Assembly: GCA_900618425.1 (NCBI GenBank)
Contig: UZAN01039454.1
Location: 28,891 to 92,890, forward strand
From: Echinostoma caproni
Lineage: Eukaryota; Platyhelminthes; Trematoda; Plagiorchiida; Echinostomatidae
Direction: 5' to 3'
DNA length: 64,000 nt
Position numbers and translations under genes: made by a program. Positions within the stretch are counted from its first letter, which is position 1, and each line of letters starts with the position of its first letter. Positions 1 to 11,958 of the stretch are shown here, in pieces. The notes beneath the pieces are model-generated. The model was given only the letters and a program-made list of their open reading frames with translations. It had not been told where the DNA came from and ran no database searches.

Positions 1-1385
1 TCAACGACTCTTGAATTGTTGGAGCGTTGTCACCCAGTAAGGCAATATCATCGGCGTACTCTAAGTCTACGACTCTGTCCCCTGGAAGAAGCTCGACGCC
101 GGCGTTCGCTGCGTTATGTAACGTGTTTTGTAGAACATTATCTATGGCAACGTTGAAGAGAAACGGAGAGATAGGGCAACCCTGTCGCACCCTACTGGTG
201 ACAGGAATTGAGGGTGAAAATTCACCATAGGCCCTAACCTTCCCTGAGGTCTGGTGATAGAGCGCTTTTAGGAGTGAGACATACTTCTCGGGTACTCCGT
301 ATCTCCGTAAACAGTTCCTTAGTGCGATAGATAGAGTCGAAAGCCGCTCTGATGTCTAAAAACAGGACAATGGTTTGTCGTGTGTATGTGTGGCGGTGTT
401 CTAGTAGCTGACGGAGGGTGAAGATTTGATCTATGCATCCACGGCGTGCACGAAACCCGGCCTGCTCCTCGCGGATTTGCTTCTCGCGGAATGGGCATAA
501 CCTGCGTAATAAAAAGAACGCTAGCAGCTTCGGCGCTATTAGAATCAGACTTATGCCCCTATCGTTGGAACAGGCGTTGCGACAGCCCTTCTTGTAGATG
601 GCTGTGACAATCGATTCTCCCCATATGTGGGGTGCACTTTCAGTTTCCCAGATATTCGAGAACAGTCTCACAAGTTCTCTTACGAGAGTATCCCCACCAT
701 CTTTAAAGAGGGCAGGTGGCAGGCCGTCTTATCCAGCTGCCTTGTGGCGTTTCAGGGTTTGGAGTTCCTTTCGGATCTCCGCTTCTATGGGCGATCCCGT
801 GGGTGCTGGCCAGGGTGCAGTTTCAACAGAACTGCTTGGGGCAGCCAGGGCGAGGGGCTGGTGGAACTGCAATGTGAAGTGCTCCGTCCAGCGTTCCAAT
901 CGTCAGTGAAGGCTGTTTATTAACGTACCGTCTACTTCGCAGATTGTTTCACTAACGAACTGTCTTGTGGGGCCTGTGGCACGGATGAGCTGGAATAGTT
1001 GCCGGGTGTTTCCACACCTAGGCGCTGATTCCATCTCCTTTGCGCGTAGCGTCCACCAGGCCTCTATGTCGTCTCTCAAACTCTTTGTGAGTTCACGCTT
1101 CAGGGAGAGGCACTGTTCGTTGTACTCGCAGTCTGTCGGGATTACCCGACGCGCATCGAGGAGTCTGATAGAGTTGGAGGAGACCCAGTGGTTTACAACT
1201 CGGCGGGTTAGGCCACAACTGTGCAAACCGGCTGAGTGCATTGCGTTTCGAATGGTTGCTCAGTGTTGATCTACTGGGGTAGTAGTTAGTCTTATGGCCA
1301 ACTCGTATCTTTTTGCGGCCACCAAAACGCATAGACAGCTTGGCACAAACCAGTGCCTGGTCGGAGTCCAAGCAGGTAAACCAAT
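1..1385 (-). mobile_element. Degenerate non-LTR retrotransposon (LINE): endonuclease end, linker and reverse transcriptase
   Basis: Read on the minus strand, the segment gives the end of an endonuclease-like domain (about 1385-1300, motif SDQALVCAK where the family usually has S-D-H), then a linker with LERWTEHF-type sequence, then reverse transcriptase blocks. These include the fingers/palm motif GISLI, the block EEQAGFRARRGCIDQIFTLR, the first catalytic Asp in FLDIRAAFDS, RQGCPISPFLF and the catalytic YADD box near the window start. The copy is dead. An in-frame TAA lies at 729-731 where a Pro codon is expected, and a small deletion or frameshift near 325-335 moves the reading to another frame. 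It continues beyond position 1 and is 5'-truncated near 1385. The RT motif order is established for LINEs; the exact clade (CR1-like or RTE-like) is not decided. It probably lies in an intron of the gene carrying exon A. Confidence 0.9.
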
Positions 1386-1926
1386 ACGAACGGCAGTCTT
1401 TCGCACATCCTCTTCATTTATAGCTGAAGCGTACCAAAGCGGGTTAGAAGTAAACTGCCTCCTCTGAGAGCATAGTACACTTGGATTTTCAGATCAGCGG
1501 AAGTACCATACCCCGGAGTTGGCTACCACCAGTTAAGGTAGAACCAGTTTACCATGTGCATTTCTGTGACATTTGCACGTCACGGATCCTAGTTGGATAA
1601 TGAAATATCCAAAAACAAGTGATGATCATGTGATCATGTGTTTTTTCTCACATGTTGGACAGTTTTCAGACATTAAAACAAGTAGTTTGCATCGCTTTTC
1701 TTCATTGGAGCATTCGAGCTTGATGACTTGTTGCATCGACCGCTGCGACAAGAATCACTTTAGTTGCTGTACCATGTTGAAAGTATACGGGTTTGGCAGT
1801 AACTAAGACGATTCGTAGGTATACGAAATGAAGCAGTGTCCACAGCTTTTATGCGATAACCCAGTTCATAATAGGAGGTAATTGATTTTTTTTCTAAATT
1901 CACTTCTCTTTTCATTTTCCTACCAG
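1386..1926. other. Non-coding stretch, probably intron
   Basis: No reading frame with splice sites stands out between the LINE and exon A. The right end carries a usable splice acceptor (pyrimidine-rich run followed by TACCAG at 1921-1926). A short duplicated ATGATCATGTGATCATGTG tract lies near 1620-1638. Nothing else is seen. Confidence 0.5.
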
Positions 1927-2433
1927 ATAAATGGATCGAATTCCCGGTATACGAAGAGCTTGGTCGCCGAGGAGCTTAGTGATATACAACCAGTCGGTTA
2001 TAGTATACCTTCAGTCCCTATCGCGTCGGTTACTACAGACCTTCGATCACTTCACCCAGATTTGTACATTCTTGGCAGCCCGGTGCCTGAAACACCATCT
2101 GTTCTTAGTGAAGTTCAATCAGTTTCAGCAGCTAGCGGTTGGGGATGTCCCAGTAGAGCAGATGAAGTCGAGGCCGATGACAAAGAGAAGCATGCAAATG
2201 ATGATACACCCGTAACACCTGCGTTGAATGCTAATGGCCCTGGGGAACCCAGTTTGGCAGCATCCACTCATCACCTCATCGCGGAAGATGTTGGTCCGAA
2301 CATGGATTTGGAACGTTGGAATGCAATGAGAGAGGCGGCTCGTTATGAACTGAGCAGGGTATTGTCCAATGTAGTCGCACAAGCTGGACAGGTTAGTCAA
2401 ATAGGCAACGTTCATCCAGATAATTTCGATTGA
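1927..2433 (+). CDS. Exon A: coding exon of unknown Ser/Pro-rich protein, terminal or internal
   Basis: A 507-nt open block follows a good acceptor (TTTTCATTTTCCTACCAG) and starts in phase 0. It encodes about 168 residues. The first part is polar and Ser/Pro/Val-rich (for example DLYILGSPVPETPSVLSEV), followed by an acidic low-complexity stretch (DEVEADDKEKHANDD). A helical C-terminal segment with MDLERWNAMREAARYELSRV comes last. It can end in two ways. Reading on gives a TGA at 2431-2433 with an AATAAA at 2670-2675, which would make it a last exon. Alternatively the CAG|GTTAGT at 2391/2392 is a phase-0 donor and the gene continues to the right. No family is recognised. Upstream exons must lie left of the window or be too short to see. 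Confidence 0.6.
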   Translation: MNGSNSRYTKSLVAEELSDIQPVGYSIPSVPIASVTTDLRSLHPDLYILGSPVPETPSVLSEVQSVSAASGWGCPSRADEVEADDKEKHANDDTPVTPALNANGPGEPSLAASTHHLIAEDVGPNMDLERWNAMREAARYELSRVLSNVVAQAGQVSQIGNVHPDNFD

Positions 2434-4051
2434 TTACTTCTTGTTCTGCGCTTGAATTTCAACGTTTTTGGCAGTAAACTTCAGTTCACGTTGTGCGGTC
2501 AGTTTTCGGAATGGCCATGATGGGCAACAAGATGGACATTTCCGATTCCGTCTCACTCCTTACAACTATTATCCATACACCGGCGGTTTTGGTTGCTGTC
2601 CTTTGGCTACCCATTTGAAAACAAAGGGTAGAGAGACAATTGGAATATCGAGAGCAATGTCAAAGTGAAAATAAAGTAATGATATAAACTAAGTTAGCGG
2701 TGAGAGTGACGGAATGACCGAGTCTCCCAGTTAGGTTTTCATACCCTCATACCAGTTCCTAGTTTGGGCTGTTATGAGATACAAAAAGGTTTAGGAAGTT
2801 AGGCGGTAAAGTAGGTGGTTTCCTTAATGACGTAGGCTCTCTCATTCAGGTCTTATGCGTTCATCGCATTGGCATCCGCAACAGTGAACAGGGTGTAAAC
2901 AAATCTCACTGTTTTGAAACATTCTTTGCATCTTGATTTTTCCTTAGTCGCTTACATCAATAAGAGTGGTTCAAGCATGAATGCTTTTCGCTTTTCTTTC
3001 TGTATTCGTATTTTATTTTGCGTTACATGTTATCTTTCCCCTAAAACTAAGGAGTACCATCATCCTAATCAATAGTCAAAACCCAGAGGCTATTGGAATT
3101 GAGTCACCTGATATTCTCTTGACAATCAATGCTTTATGCTCGATCGATTTTGTATCAAACATTAACTTTGCTTGACTTAAGGTATATCAAATACAAATCG
3201 AAAGGCCTCGCCTAAGTCACTAAGATGCACATGGCTTTGTCTTATTATGAAAACAGTCGAACATTACCATATTTTCGAGAGAACACTTTCTACACAAATG
3301 ACCATTATTTGTGTAATTATAAATTAATTATTAATATTAATTATTATTATTATTAATTATTAATGTGTGATTATTAATGTCATTTATGTGGTATTGGATA
3401 TTCAAAAGCAATAACTCGATGCGTCGCTATCCAAGCACGCGCACGAACCATGATCTCTAGTGAAAAATATATATTTCGCTCTATTGAAAGAATAAATGTT
3501 CAGTGGTTTCTTAGTTGCGTTATGTTTTTATGCGTCTATTACCACTGTTATTGGTTCTTTTCCCAGGATAATTCAATCGCCCAAGAATGTTTGGAAGCCG
3601 TAGGTTATGTTGTGAATGTTCCTTTATTACTATTTGTTTCAGTTTTCTTCTGTTCAATGAGTTACTTCATTGGCGCTCACAAATAAACGCTTGTGGAGCA
3701 AAGAATAGCTGTCGACATCACTGCATTTAATATCATCTCAGTCATTTTGAAGAGAGGAGCTACGTACTTTTTGCGAGTCAAATAAGCACCAACCGTTTTT
3801 ATATTGAAAGATTTGAACCTTGTAAGATTTATTGTTCAGCGTATTATTCTCTGTATAGAAGTTTTACATCAAGCAAAATCCGAAATTCTATGGATCTTCT
3901 GTATAACTTCATCAGCTAACTGATCGAAACTTTACCATGTATCTCTACCAATGATAATATTTAACATCCGGTGTCGGAGAGGGGTACGTGAAAAGTGATG
4001 CTGATAGGGCAACATGAATTGGGAGGAATGGAAATTTTGGTTTGAGTATGT
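2434..4051. other. Non-coding stretch with AT-rich tract
   Basis: No exon is supported. A strongly AT-rich run of TTAATTATTA-type units lies at about 3314-3375. The region is either the 3' flank of exon A's gene or an intron. Confidence 0.5.
2670..2675 (+). terminator. Candidate polyadenylation signal for exon A
   Basis: A canonical AATAAA lies 237 nt downstream of the TGA of exon A. It supports the reading of exon A as a terminal exon, but such hexamers are frequent by chance in AT-rich DNA. Confidence 0.3.
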
Positions 4052-4226
4052 GATGAATTCGTCATGTAAATGAGGCGTGAGCTGAAAAGCTAGGAAACAC
4101 TGGACAGCTAATTCCACCAAGTTCGGTCTCATCAACAGTGGAAATTCATCGATCTTACTGAGACCCGAAACCCAGATCTCTCAGGTAGAACGCAAGCATG
4201 TTGACCACTCGAGAACCGGACAGGCC
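4052..4226 (-). repeat. SINE-like repeat, copy 1 (minus)
   Basis: Read on the minus strand it has a tRNA-like head (CTCGAGTGGTCAAC as an A-box-like sequence, then CTGGGTTTCGGGTCTC as a degenerate B box). A body follows containing TGATGAGACC, AGCTGTCCAGTGTTTCCTAG, CTTTTCAGCTC and GATGAATTC in reverse. The same blocks occur at 4391-4563, 47777-47905 and 48654-48849. The CGAGTGGT element is typical of class II (Leu/Ser) tRNAs, so a Leu/Ser tRNA origin is inferred. Confidence 0.65.
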
Positions 4227-4390
4227 ATCAAATCATTTCCCCTTTTGAATATATACGATATAGCACAATCCGCCTTTGCAAGATATGATGGCATCGCACT
4301 GCACGCATCTCAGCACTAGCCTTCCAGGTGATGACTCGCTTAGAAACTTACTAAATCTGACCACAAAAAGTTGTTCGACTATAATCAGCT

Positions 4391-4563
4391 GCCCGGTGCC
4401 CGAGTTGATAGTATGCTTGTGTTCTACCTGTGAATTCTGGGGTTCAGTACTCCGTTGGTTCAATGGATTCGCACAGCTGATGTGACTGAACTTGGTGGAA
4501 ACAGCTGTCCAGTGTGTCCTAGCTTTTCAGCTTCCATCTCATTAACACGATCGATTCATCATC
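4391..4563 (+). repeat. SINE-like repeat, copy 2 (plus)
   Basis: This is the same family as the copy at 4052-4226 but in the opposite orientation. Shared blocks in order are CCCGAGTTGATAG, ATGCTTGTGTTCTACCTG, GGGGTTCAGTACTCC, GAACTTGGTGGAAACAG, AGCTGTCCAGTGTGTCCTAG and GATTCATCATC. The two copies form an inverted pair only 165 bp apart. Confidence 0.65.
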
Positions 4564-4982
4564 TTGAACTACCGTTCGTCGGTTTGGGTTGTCGTACTTC
4601 AGCTTCCCCTTGGGTCAGAAAATGATGATGTAATTAGTGGAGGTGGGAAATGCTGGGGATGTCTGCAAGCTAAAGATACCAAACGCAGGAATTGTGAATG
4701 TTCCGTATGCACTACTCACGAGTAGCTGCAAATTGAAAATAAAAAATGTAAAATGTAAAGTCCCGGCTTCGCCGCTTTGCTTTCCATCCTATTAGTTATG
4801 ACTGGTTTATGTGCTTCACGTTGGTTGATTTCCATAATGAAGCATAAGCCACAGTTGGAACAAGTCTCTGTGGCTATCTAATTTACTTTATTTAACGAAT
4901 AGCAATGTATTCATTTTTGATTTGCTTCTCCTCTCTATAGCTTGCATACTTGCAATGGTGTTGCATACGACTTTATTTTTAG

Positions 4983-5032
4983 GATTCCAATGATCTGCAG
5001 AATGCTCAAATAGCTTACATAGGTGCAGACAG
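4983..5032 (+). CDS. Candidate 50-nt exon between exons A and B
   Basis: The acceptor CTTTATTTTTAG precedes a 50-nt block that ends in GACAG|GTATAA. From phase 0 it reads DSNDLQNAQIAYIGAD plus two bases, a helix-like sequence. It would follow exon A's internal donor in phase. It cannot join exon B directly, because the combined frame hits TGA, so another exon would be needed. It is listed only as a lead. Confidence 0.2.
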
Positions 5033-7636
5033 GTATAACTAGAATTCTTCAGTTATTTCCTGGCATTTTTATGGAAAAATCTTGCAAATTCTTCTCCTCT
5101 ATCTAAAGGCAGCCTCTGTTGAGACGTCGAATATGAAATCACGGATTCGTTGGTCCAATAGCCATGATAGATGGAAATTTCAACGTCACACCCTAGAATA
5201 TACACCTTATAAATAAAGACTTCAGAAGAAATCTGTCACTAACTCCTCGCATGGTGTGAAGACTGTTTAGGCATAACTTATCCTACCAGTTGAGTAAAAC
5301 ACATCGGGACACCACAGCATGCATACTTGCAGCTTGGTTGATTCATGGGATATCTGTAATCTCTTTCGTTTGATGTGTGAGGTGTTACATTCGCTCACTT
5401 AAAACCGGGTTGGTTGAATCTTTAGTTATCTCATTCATGTGTAAGAAGTGGTACGATTAAATTATTCCATACAATCTGTTCCTAGCTGAAGAACATTGAT
5501 TTCTTCATTCTCATCATCGGCGTCTTTCGGTTTAGATGACGCCTCTAGTCTTAAAAAAATTAGAGGCCTTAATTTGAGCTGAAATTCTCAACTTTGAGGA
5601 AGTTGCACTGATGGTGTTGCCTTTTTTGGCTACGAAACGTCTGCGAACAACACTTCCTGCTCGGAGAACTCACCAACACCAACATCCGCATCCCGAGCTA
5701 CAATGATTCCACATAATTTCAAGTGAACAATACTTTCTCTTGTCTCTGAGGTTTCGGAAAATAACTATCTTCGTTCCGCTACAAGATGGAAATCAACAGC
5801 CAACATATTCAGTCCATCTTAACAAAGCTCCTTTTCATTCGCAGTTACCTCAGCAACATCAAACTTTTATTTTCACTTGCGACAGTCCGTAATTCTAGAC
5901 GTCAATTACGTTAATGTCTATCGTAGTTTTTTGCAATTCTCTTACCTCTGTGGGGAGACTAGGAGACTTCACTTTGTAAGAATGCGGGCTTGCATGACAT
6001 TGAAACATGATAAATATTGCAATAGTTATGAAGACACTATTGAAGATTCTTTCTTTTTAATTCTGTACGAATTCACAGACAGGTTTTATGCATTGTTTTT
6101 CCTGTGTGGGTCTCACTGCAGGTGACACGTTTTCTCAATGATTCATGGGAACCGCATACTAGTGTGAGTTCAGCAAATTAAGCAGTCTCCAAAAAGGATA
6201 CTACCTGAAGGTTACGAGATGATCATCTAACTGCAATATTGCATAATTGTACATAAATACTTGATTACTATGACAGTAGTTTCACTCTCAATTACCATGT
6301 TGGCAAAAGTTAAAAAAATTGAGAAAAACTCACAGATGATAGTGATGTTAAATGGTCAAATAAAGAAGGTTGAATAAAAGCTCACCCGTTTTTTGTGGTG
6401 CTCTGCTCTGAAGGAGCATTGTTCCGATAATAAATACATCCAATTATATATCTATCATAACTATTGGATCAATGAACTCGTGAGTTTAGAATCGACGGCT
6501 CATCAGACTTTCTGTTCGGATATGCGCAAAGAAATTGCAGGATTTTCTAATGGTCTAAACTGTTGTCCAATGAATGTCCGTGTGCAAAATTTCCGGCTTG
6601 CCATTAGTCGGAGCTACTCATTGCTTAATTCGCAGTTTTCCTAAATAACATTGGTGCACACAACCTGCTAAAAGGCCACTCTGCCGCGTAATCAGTGTTA
6701 TGACAAAGAACCGAATAATCCATGCGACTTTTGCATCTCAATTTTCCCGGTTCACTCATTCCAGTTTGAAATCTCATCTTGGTCGATTTTTTGAGACCCA
6801 GTTACAATTTCAGTGGTCTTCCCGTTCGCTTCTTAATTACACGGCTCCCTTTAGTCTCTTTGGTGTTGTGTGACACATTAGGTTTGCTTGACTTATACGG
6901 ATCTCGATCAAAAACCGTATGTTTATAGCCTATTTGCATCGAGGTGCAACAGGTAAACGCCTTTGTTTGTCTGTCCTGACTAGTACTTGTGTCTGGTGGT
7001 GCAGGATAAACACCACGAATGATTTTTTTGACGGACCTTCTGGAGAAAACCTGAGTTCCTCGAGTGTCCAGTGTACTTGGAAAGATACAGGACTAGAATT
7101 TCGCTCCCACTCATTAGAGCGACCCTACATCCATACTAGAAGCTTCGTTGAAAGTTCATTTACTCTTTGTAACAAAACATGATCGGATTCTTGGTGTTTG
7201 GTTGGTTCCCGAACGGCAGTTTCTTTTGAAAGCGATTTGGTCTTTTGTTAAGAAGATTGAGCAATACTATTGATCATTGTGCAGTTGTCTTGAGATGTCT
7301 CACTTGGACATTAAATATTTGAACTTGAATGAGAAAAATGCTGTTAATCGTTTATAATATGAACTTGGGTTGGAAAACTTGGAACTGTTTTTGTTAGAAA
7401 ATCTCTGTCTTGTGATGACTACTTCATGGAGAGTTTGGAAATTTTCACTATGCGTTTGTGGCCCAGGATTGATACAATTTATTAGGCTTATATGAAGTCA
7501 GCTTAAAACTTGTTCATCAAGAATCAACGCTGAGGTCACTTAATCGTTTCCTGCAGGTAATCGGGTGAAATTTCACTTTATAGAAGCTTGATGAACCCAT
7601 CGTTATATGGATAAACCGGTTACGTTTCCGTTTTAG
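5033..7636. other. Intron or intergenic stretch, repeat-derived in part
   Basis: No exon is supported apart from the candidate just upstream. Open frames at 5877-6125, 6393-6644 and 6919-7182 lack coding character or splice support. The segment around 5570-5715 is a retroelement-like remnant and is listed separately. Confidence 0.5.
5570..5715 (+). repeat. Retroelement-like remnant with stem-loop (possible Penelope-type)
   Basis: The core is CTGATGG, then a stem GTTGCC (5616-5621) and GGCTAC (5628-5633) closing a six-T loop, then GAAACGTCTGCG. The arms pair except for one T-T mismatch. CTGATGA...GAAA framing a stem is the layout of a hammerhead ribozyme core, a motif known from Penelope-like retroelements. 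Here the base after CTGATG is G instead of A, and I could not identify a stem III or cleavage site. Assignment to Penelope-like elements is inference. Confidence 0.35.
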
Positions 7637-8610
7637 CTGCCTTTGAAGTTGTTGAAAAGTTTCACGCCTATCGATTTCAGATTACTGAGTTACAAGAACA
7701 GTTGGATCGTCAGTTGGCTGAACACAAATCAGTCGAGGTTCCCGCAATTGATACTCCTCCAACTCCCTTTGCGGAACAGAATCCAACTCTGTGGACTCCA
7801 GCTTCTGGTGAGGGTAAATCGTCACATTACACTCTACCACGACGACATTTGTCCGCAACAAATCGACTAAATCAAAGAGATAGTCTGCATCAAAGTCGTC
7901 GATCAGAGCCGCGCACGGAGAAACACACTGCTGCTAGGGAAAACTCTAGTCATTGTCAGGGTGCCCCATCCGTGTCTCTCAGAGGTCACTCGCACAGCCT
8001 AGTCCTCGAAAATGAACCGATATCTCCTGTTGGGCCTCCTCGAGTAACTCGATCAGAAGTGCCGATTGCTTTGGGGAGTAGTAATAGTTTACATGCAAAA
8101 CGATCGGACAGGTCGACGGAAAAGCTTTCAGAAAGGTCTGATGGAAAGGTATCGGAAAAAGCACCAGAAAAACCTCATTGGCGACCAACAGGAAAGTGTT
8201 GCTATCCTCTTCCCGCCTATACTGTGCCACCTTTGATCAGTAGTAAAAATCGTTCCCTCAATCGGATTGCTCGAAATAGTGGAATGTTAAAGAAACCCCA
8301 GTTGGGCGCAAATGGTAAAACACGTTACGTATCTCAAACCGTGTTCGCTTCAGACGGTCTGGATGCAGACGAATGCTTTCCTGCCTTGCCTCCACAACAG
8401 TTCATTGGTGATTTGGTTCCGGCGTCCGAGGACAGTAGTGCTCAGGCGCTCCTTGTCTCCGATATACAACTGGTTCAGCCTGAAATTAGTTCAACAAGCA
8501 ATAAAGATCGAGATCCGAGTGTGAGCGAAAATACGGATCAAATCAAAACCGTGGTTGAGGAAGACGGCTCACATTCAAGCGTTTATCCTCTCTGTTCTCT
8601 TCCTGATTTG
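7637..8610 (+). CDS. Exon B: large internal exon, coiled-coil start then Ser/Pro-rich
   Basis: The acceptor CGTTTTAG (7629-7636) and the donor GATTTG|GTGAGT (8610/8611) bound a 974-nt block. It begins with two bases of a split codon and ends in phase 0, giving 324 full codons. The first about 30 residues are helical and coiled-coil-like (FEVVEKFHAYRFQITELQEQ). The rest is Ser/Pro/Glu-rich and probably disordered. It includes a charged repeat-like segment STEKLSERSDGKVSEKAPEK and short motifs such as FPALPPQQF. No catalytic domain is visible and no family is recognised. Composition suggests a scaffold or cytoskeletal adaptor, which is only inference. It probably belongs with exon C and perhaps with exon A, but splice phases require further small exons between them. 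Confidence 0.75.
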
Positions 8611-11600
8611 GTGAGTTAGTTTGTTTTAATCCACCAAATTCACGGAACATTCAGTTCCCGATAGTGTTTTCATAGAGACCAGTGAGCGGTACATTGATTC
8701 GTGCCTAATGGTTTGTGTTTCTCAAAAGAAAGCATAATATGTTATCCTGAATATCATGAGTGATGCTAGTTTATGACCAAACACAATTTAGTGAATAAAC
8801 AAGGTAAGGAATTTGAGCAATGTCAAATAACATAAGTCTAATCTACCACTGGGTTTTGAATGAATTCTTGATTCAAATTATGGTAAAATTTTTCGTTCGT
8901 TGTACGGGGTAAGGCTTACCATTGGGAAACCGTAATTGAATTTGTCATGGCGAATCAAGTTATGTAAGCCCCTAGAATAATCGATAGGAGCATTTTTCGA
9001 GAATTTATGCAGTTGTTCTTATTTCTAGATCACAACAGACTTATTTTCATCAGTTGACAACACGTAGTCTAGTATAGAAGTAACTTCAACTACTGATTCA
9101 GCATTCGAAGACTGACCGCTTAATTAAATGCGAGAACACCGTACCTAAATTTGTTCCTGCACGTGTAGGTAGTTTAAAACGCAAAGAAGGACTCACTCGT
9201 TGCCTGTTGACGGACTTCCAGACTTGATACTGGCTCTCCGTATACCTTCAGACTATTTTAAAGTCATAATTATCATTGAAAAATTTCATTTTAAAGGTTG
9301 AGAATGAAGTGGCCTTTCTTGGGATCAAAAAATGCACACTGAGTCCATTAATCGAACACTACAACTTATGAGCAATTTAGCAATGCGATCATCAGATATT
9401 CACTCAGTACGCCTAAAAAAAGTGGAAGAGAGACAGATCACAAATATAATACAGTTTGAATATTAATGAACGACACAGTTCAAAAGGATGGAGTAAAACC
9501 ACCGCTAATAAACACAATTTACCCTCTTTCTTTGTAATCGTGCTTGTTTTCATAACATGCTCAGTAAAGTGTTGAATGTTGTCCTATGTCTCTCACACTG
9601 TAACTTCGATTTGACTTCAATTTCCCATCTTTTCATTGTGATGCTTCTGGTTACATAATGGCATGGTTTTCACGCTGTAATTTCTACAGCAGGCCGCTTC
9701 ACGTTCTCGGTGCGGAAATTCCATTGAAAAGAGGTCACACATTCGGTATGACCTAATCTGCCACCATCTAGTCATTAGTAGACACCGTAGGGTTACCATG
9801 TTGGTAGAATTGGATGGTGCAGACAGGAAAATTTACTTCTATCGTTGCGACACCTATCTGCTAAATATTAGTTGCTGAAGAGTTTCCCATACATGCACTT
9901 TGTTTTCTCTAGCCTAATTCGACCAGTGGTATGTTATTTGTTCAGTTCACTGTTGAAGTGGAAAAGATAACCGTTGCATTGGTTTGGTGTTTCTTGGAAC
10001 ATGATGCACTCCTTATCGCTGGTTTTTCACTTAATTTAATTTTTAGATCAGTCAGATGTTTTACAGAGTGTACATGTGTAAAAAGCTACTCCCAATGCTG
10101 TGCGGTGCACCAGTAGAAAAATATACACAATTCCCTTAATATAATTGTATTATATTATTATATTTCGCGCTTGTTTCTGTTTAAACTATGTACTGAAAAT
10201 GTCACTGCACATCAGTCTTTATAGAACATATGCTCGTGGATCTAGTACTTTCACGTTTCTCAGACCAAAGCTGGTGGGTTTCTTGGGAGTGATTCTCACC
10301 CGGAAACTGGTTGGTAAAAGTCTGAACCGCAAGATAGAGCGCACGTGTGTGTGAAAGTCGCGGTCCCCTGGGACTGAAGTCCAATCAGTTGGATTACACG
10401 ACCTCCGGATATGGTTCCCACCTCCAGGATGACCAATATGGATCATCGCCAAATCAAGCCAATGACCATGTCACCCCGAATGAATGCCTTTTTGCTGCTC
10501 TTCTTGGAAGGTTTGGTGTCGGAGAATTTCGAGTTTCCCATGAGGTACCAACCGTCCGTGGCTCGGCAACCTAGCTACAGTCCCAGATATTGTAATCCTG
10601 ATCTCTAACCTAAGTAAAACGCCTTGTTCGTCAGAAAACAGTGAAAGGAATTTTCCCAGTCGATGCTTTACGCAATACTGCATGTTGGCATTTGTTGTGG
10701 GTGAGAACAAGGTTTTAACCATCCACGAACAGATTGGAGCATTATAATTTGACAGTGATTAATGCCACAAACGTTTTGATCAATTGACTGGCTGTTTTAA
10801 GAAATTACTTCGTCTGTGTATGTGTCTGATTAATGAGAGAATAATACAAGCGTAGTTTGGTCCGTAATAGATTAGATATGATGCGGCCCAATTGTTAAGC
10901 GCATGAAGCACATAGTGACGGAGCACTTTAATAGCGTTTTAGACTGTGGTAATAAATCGATGTTGGCCACCATAATGTTCACTTTGTTGCCCTATGCATT
11001 CCCCAGAACAGTCGTTTGATTAGTCATAGTTCTTTTTTTGAATATCGGTGGTACAATGTTCCATTCAACTGGAAGGAGTGAAATATTGCTGTTATTGTTC
11101 TCGCCCATTTGGCTGCTTCTATAAAAGCAGAGCTAATCACTTGTGATCGGTTCTTATTTGTTCTTATCTTGTGTTTTTCGAGTTGCAGGAAGTAAATGAA
11201 CCCTACGTTTACATTTATTCTCTTCTAGATCTGTCTTGATCGAAATTAGGTGTAGTTTAATGATTTTGTTAACAGCTATATTACATATACTGACAGCGTG
11301 TTGGAAATGCAAATGAACACGCACATGCACCCTGTAAATGACTCATTGGTGTTTCACGGACGGGAATAACTTAAAAGCAGTGTGCCAATAAAAAAATCAG
11401 TTTTGTTTAATCATGGTGAGACTTTAGTTTCAAAAACGGTTCATCTCGTCCGGAAGCAATCTGAATAAGGGTTTATTGATAAAATGGAGTTAGTTTTAGA
11501 AAACTAGTTTTGTTAACGTGAGTAATTGAAGGCCTGTCCCATCAGGGTACATGCCACATGAACATTTGCAAACCGTGTGAACATGTTTCTGAGATGTGGT

Positions 11601-11958
11601 TATTTTTAATAATTGAAAAAATTGGTTTCAAACAATTACTAAGAAATCATGCTTTTTGACCCTGTCGATCAAATCCATGGTGAACCTAATTTTGGTCTGT
11701 CAGTTTTGCCTTTGTGTGTCTGCCGGGACTCGAACTGCGAATGCCGTTGCTACTGAACTATATAGTCGAAGACCAACTCATTGAGAGAAAGGTTATTCCA
11801 CTTTAGATGGTTACGTTTGGATTAGCCGACTGTTAAAGTTTTAACCGAATTTCTTATGCGTTTCTAATGCCCACCAGAATTCTGAAAGATAATGATATCA
11901 ATAATGCATCATTATAAATGAAACACATTCTGCTCTGTTACATGTAGCATTGGTGAAG
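8611..11958. other. Intron B-C region, no recognised exon
   Basis: About 3.3 kb separate exons B and C. An exon that starts in phase 0 and leaves two bases would be needed to join them. I did not find a convincing one. Overlapping open frames on both strands at 10219-10722 suggest a GC-richer repeat remnant. A degenerate tRNA-like B box (GGGACTCGAACTGCG, read on the minus strand) lies at 11727-11741. Confidence 0.45.

Noticed and set aside
10219..10722. Overlapping open frames on both strands
   Set aside because: Several frames are open at once because the segment is GC-richer. There are no splice sites or recognisable motifs; it is probably a repeat remnant.
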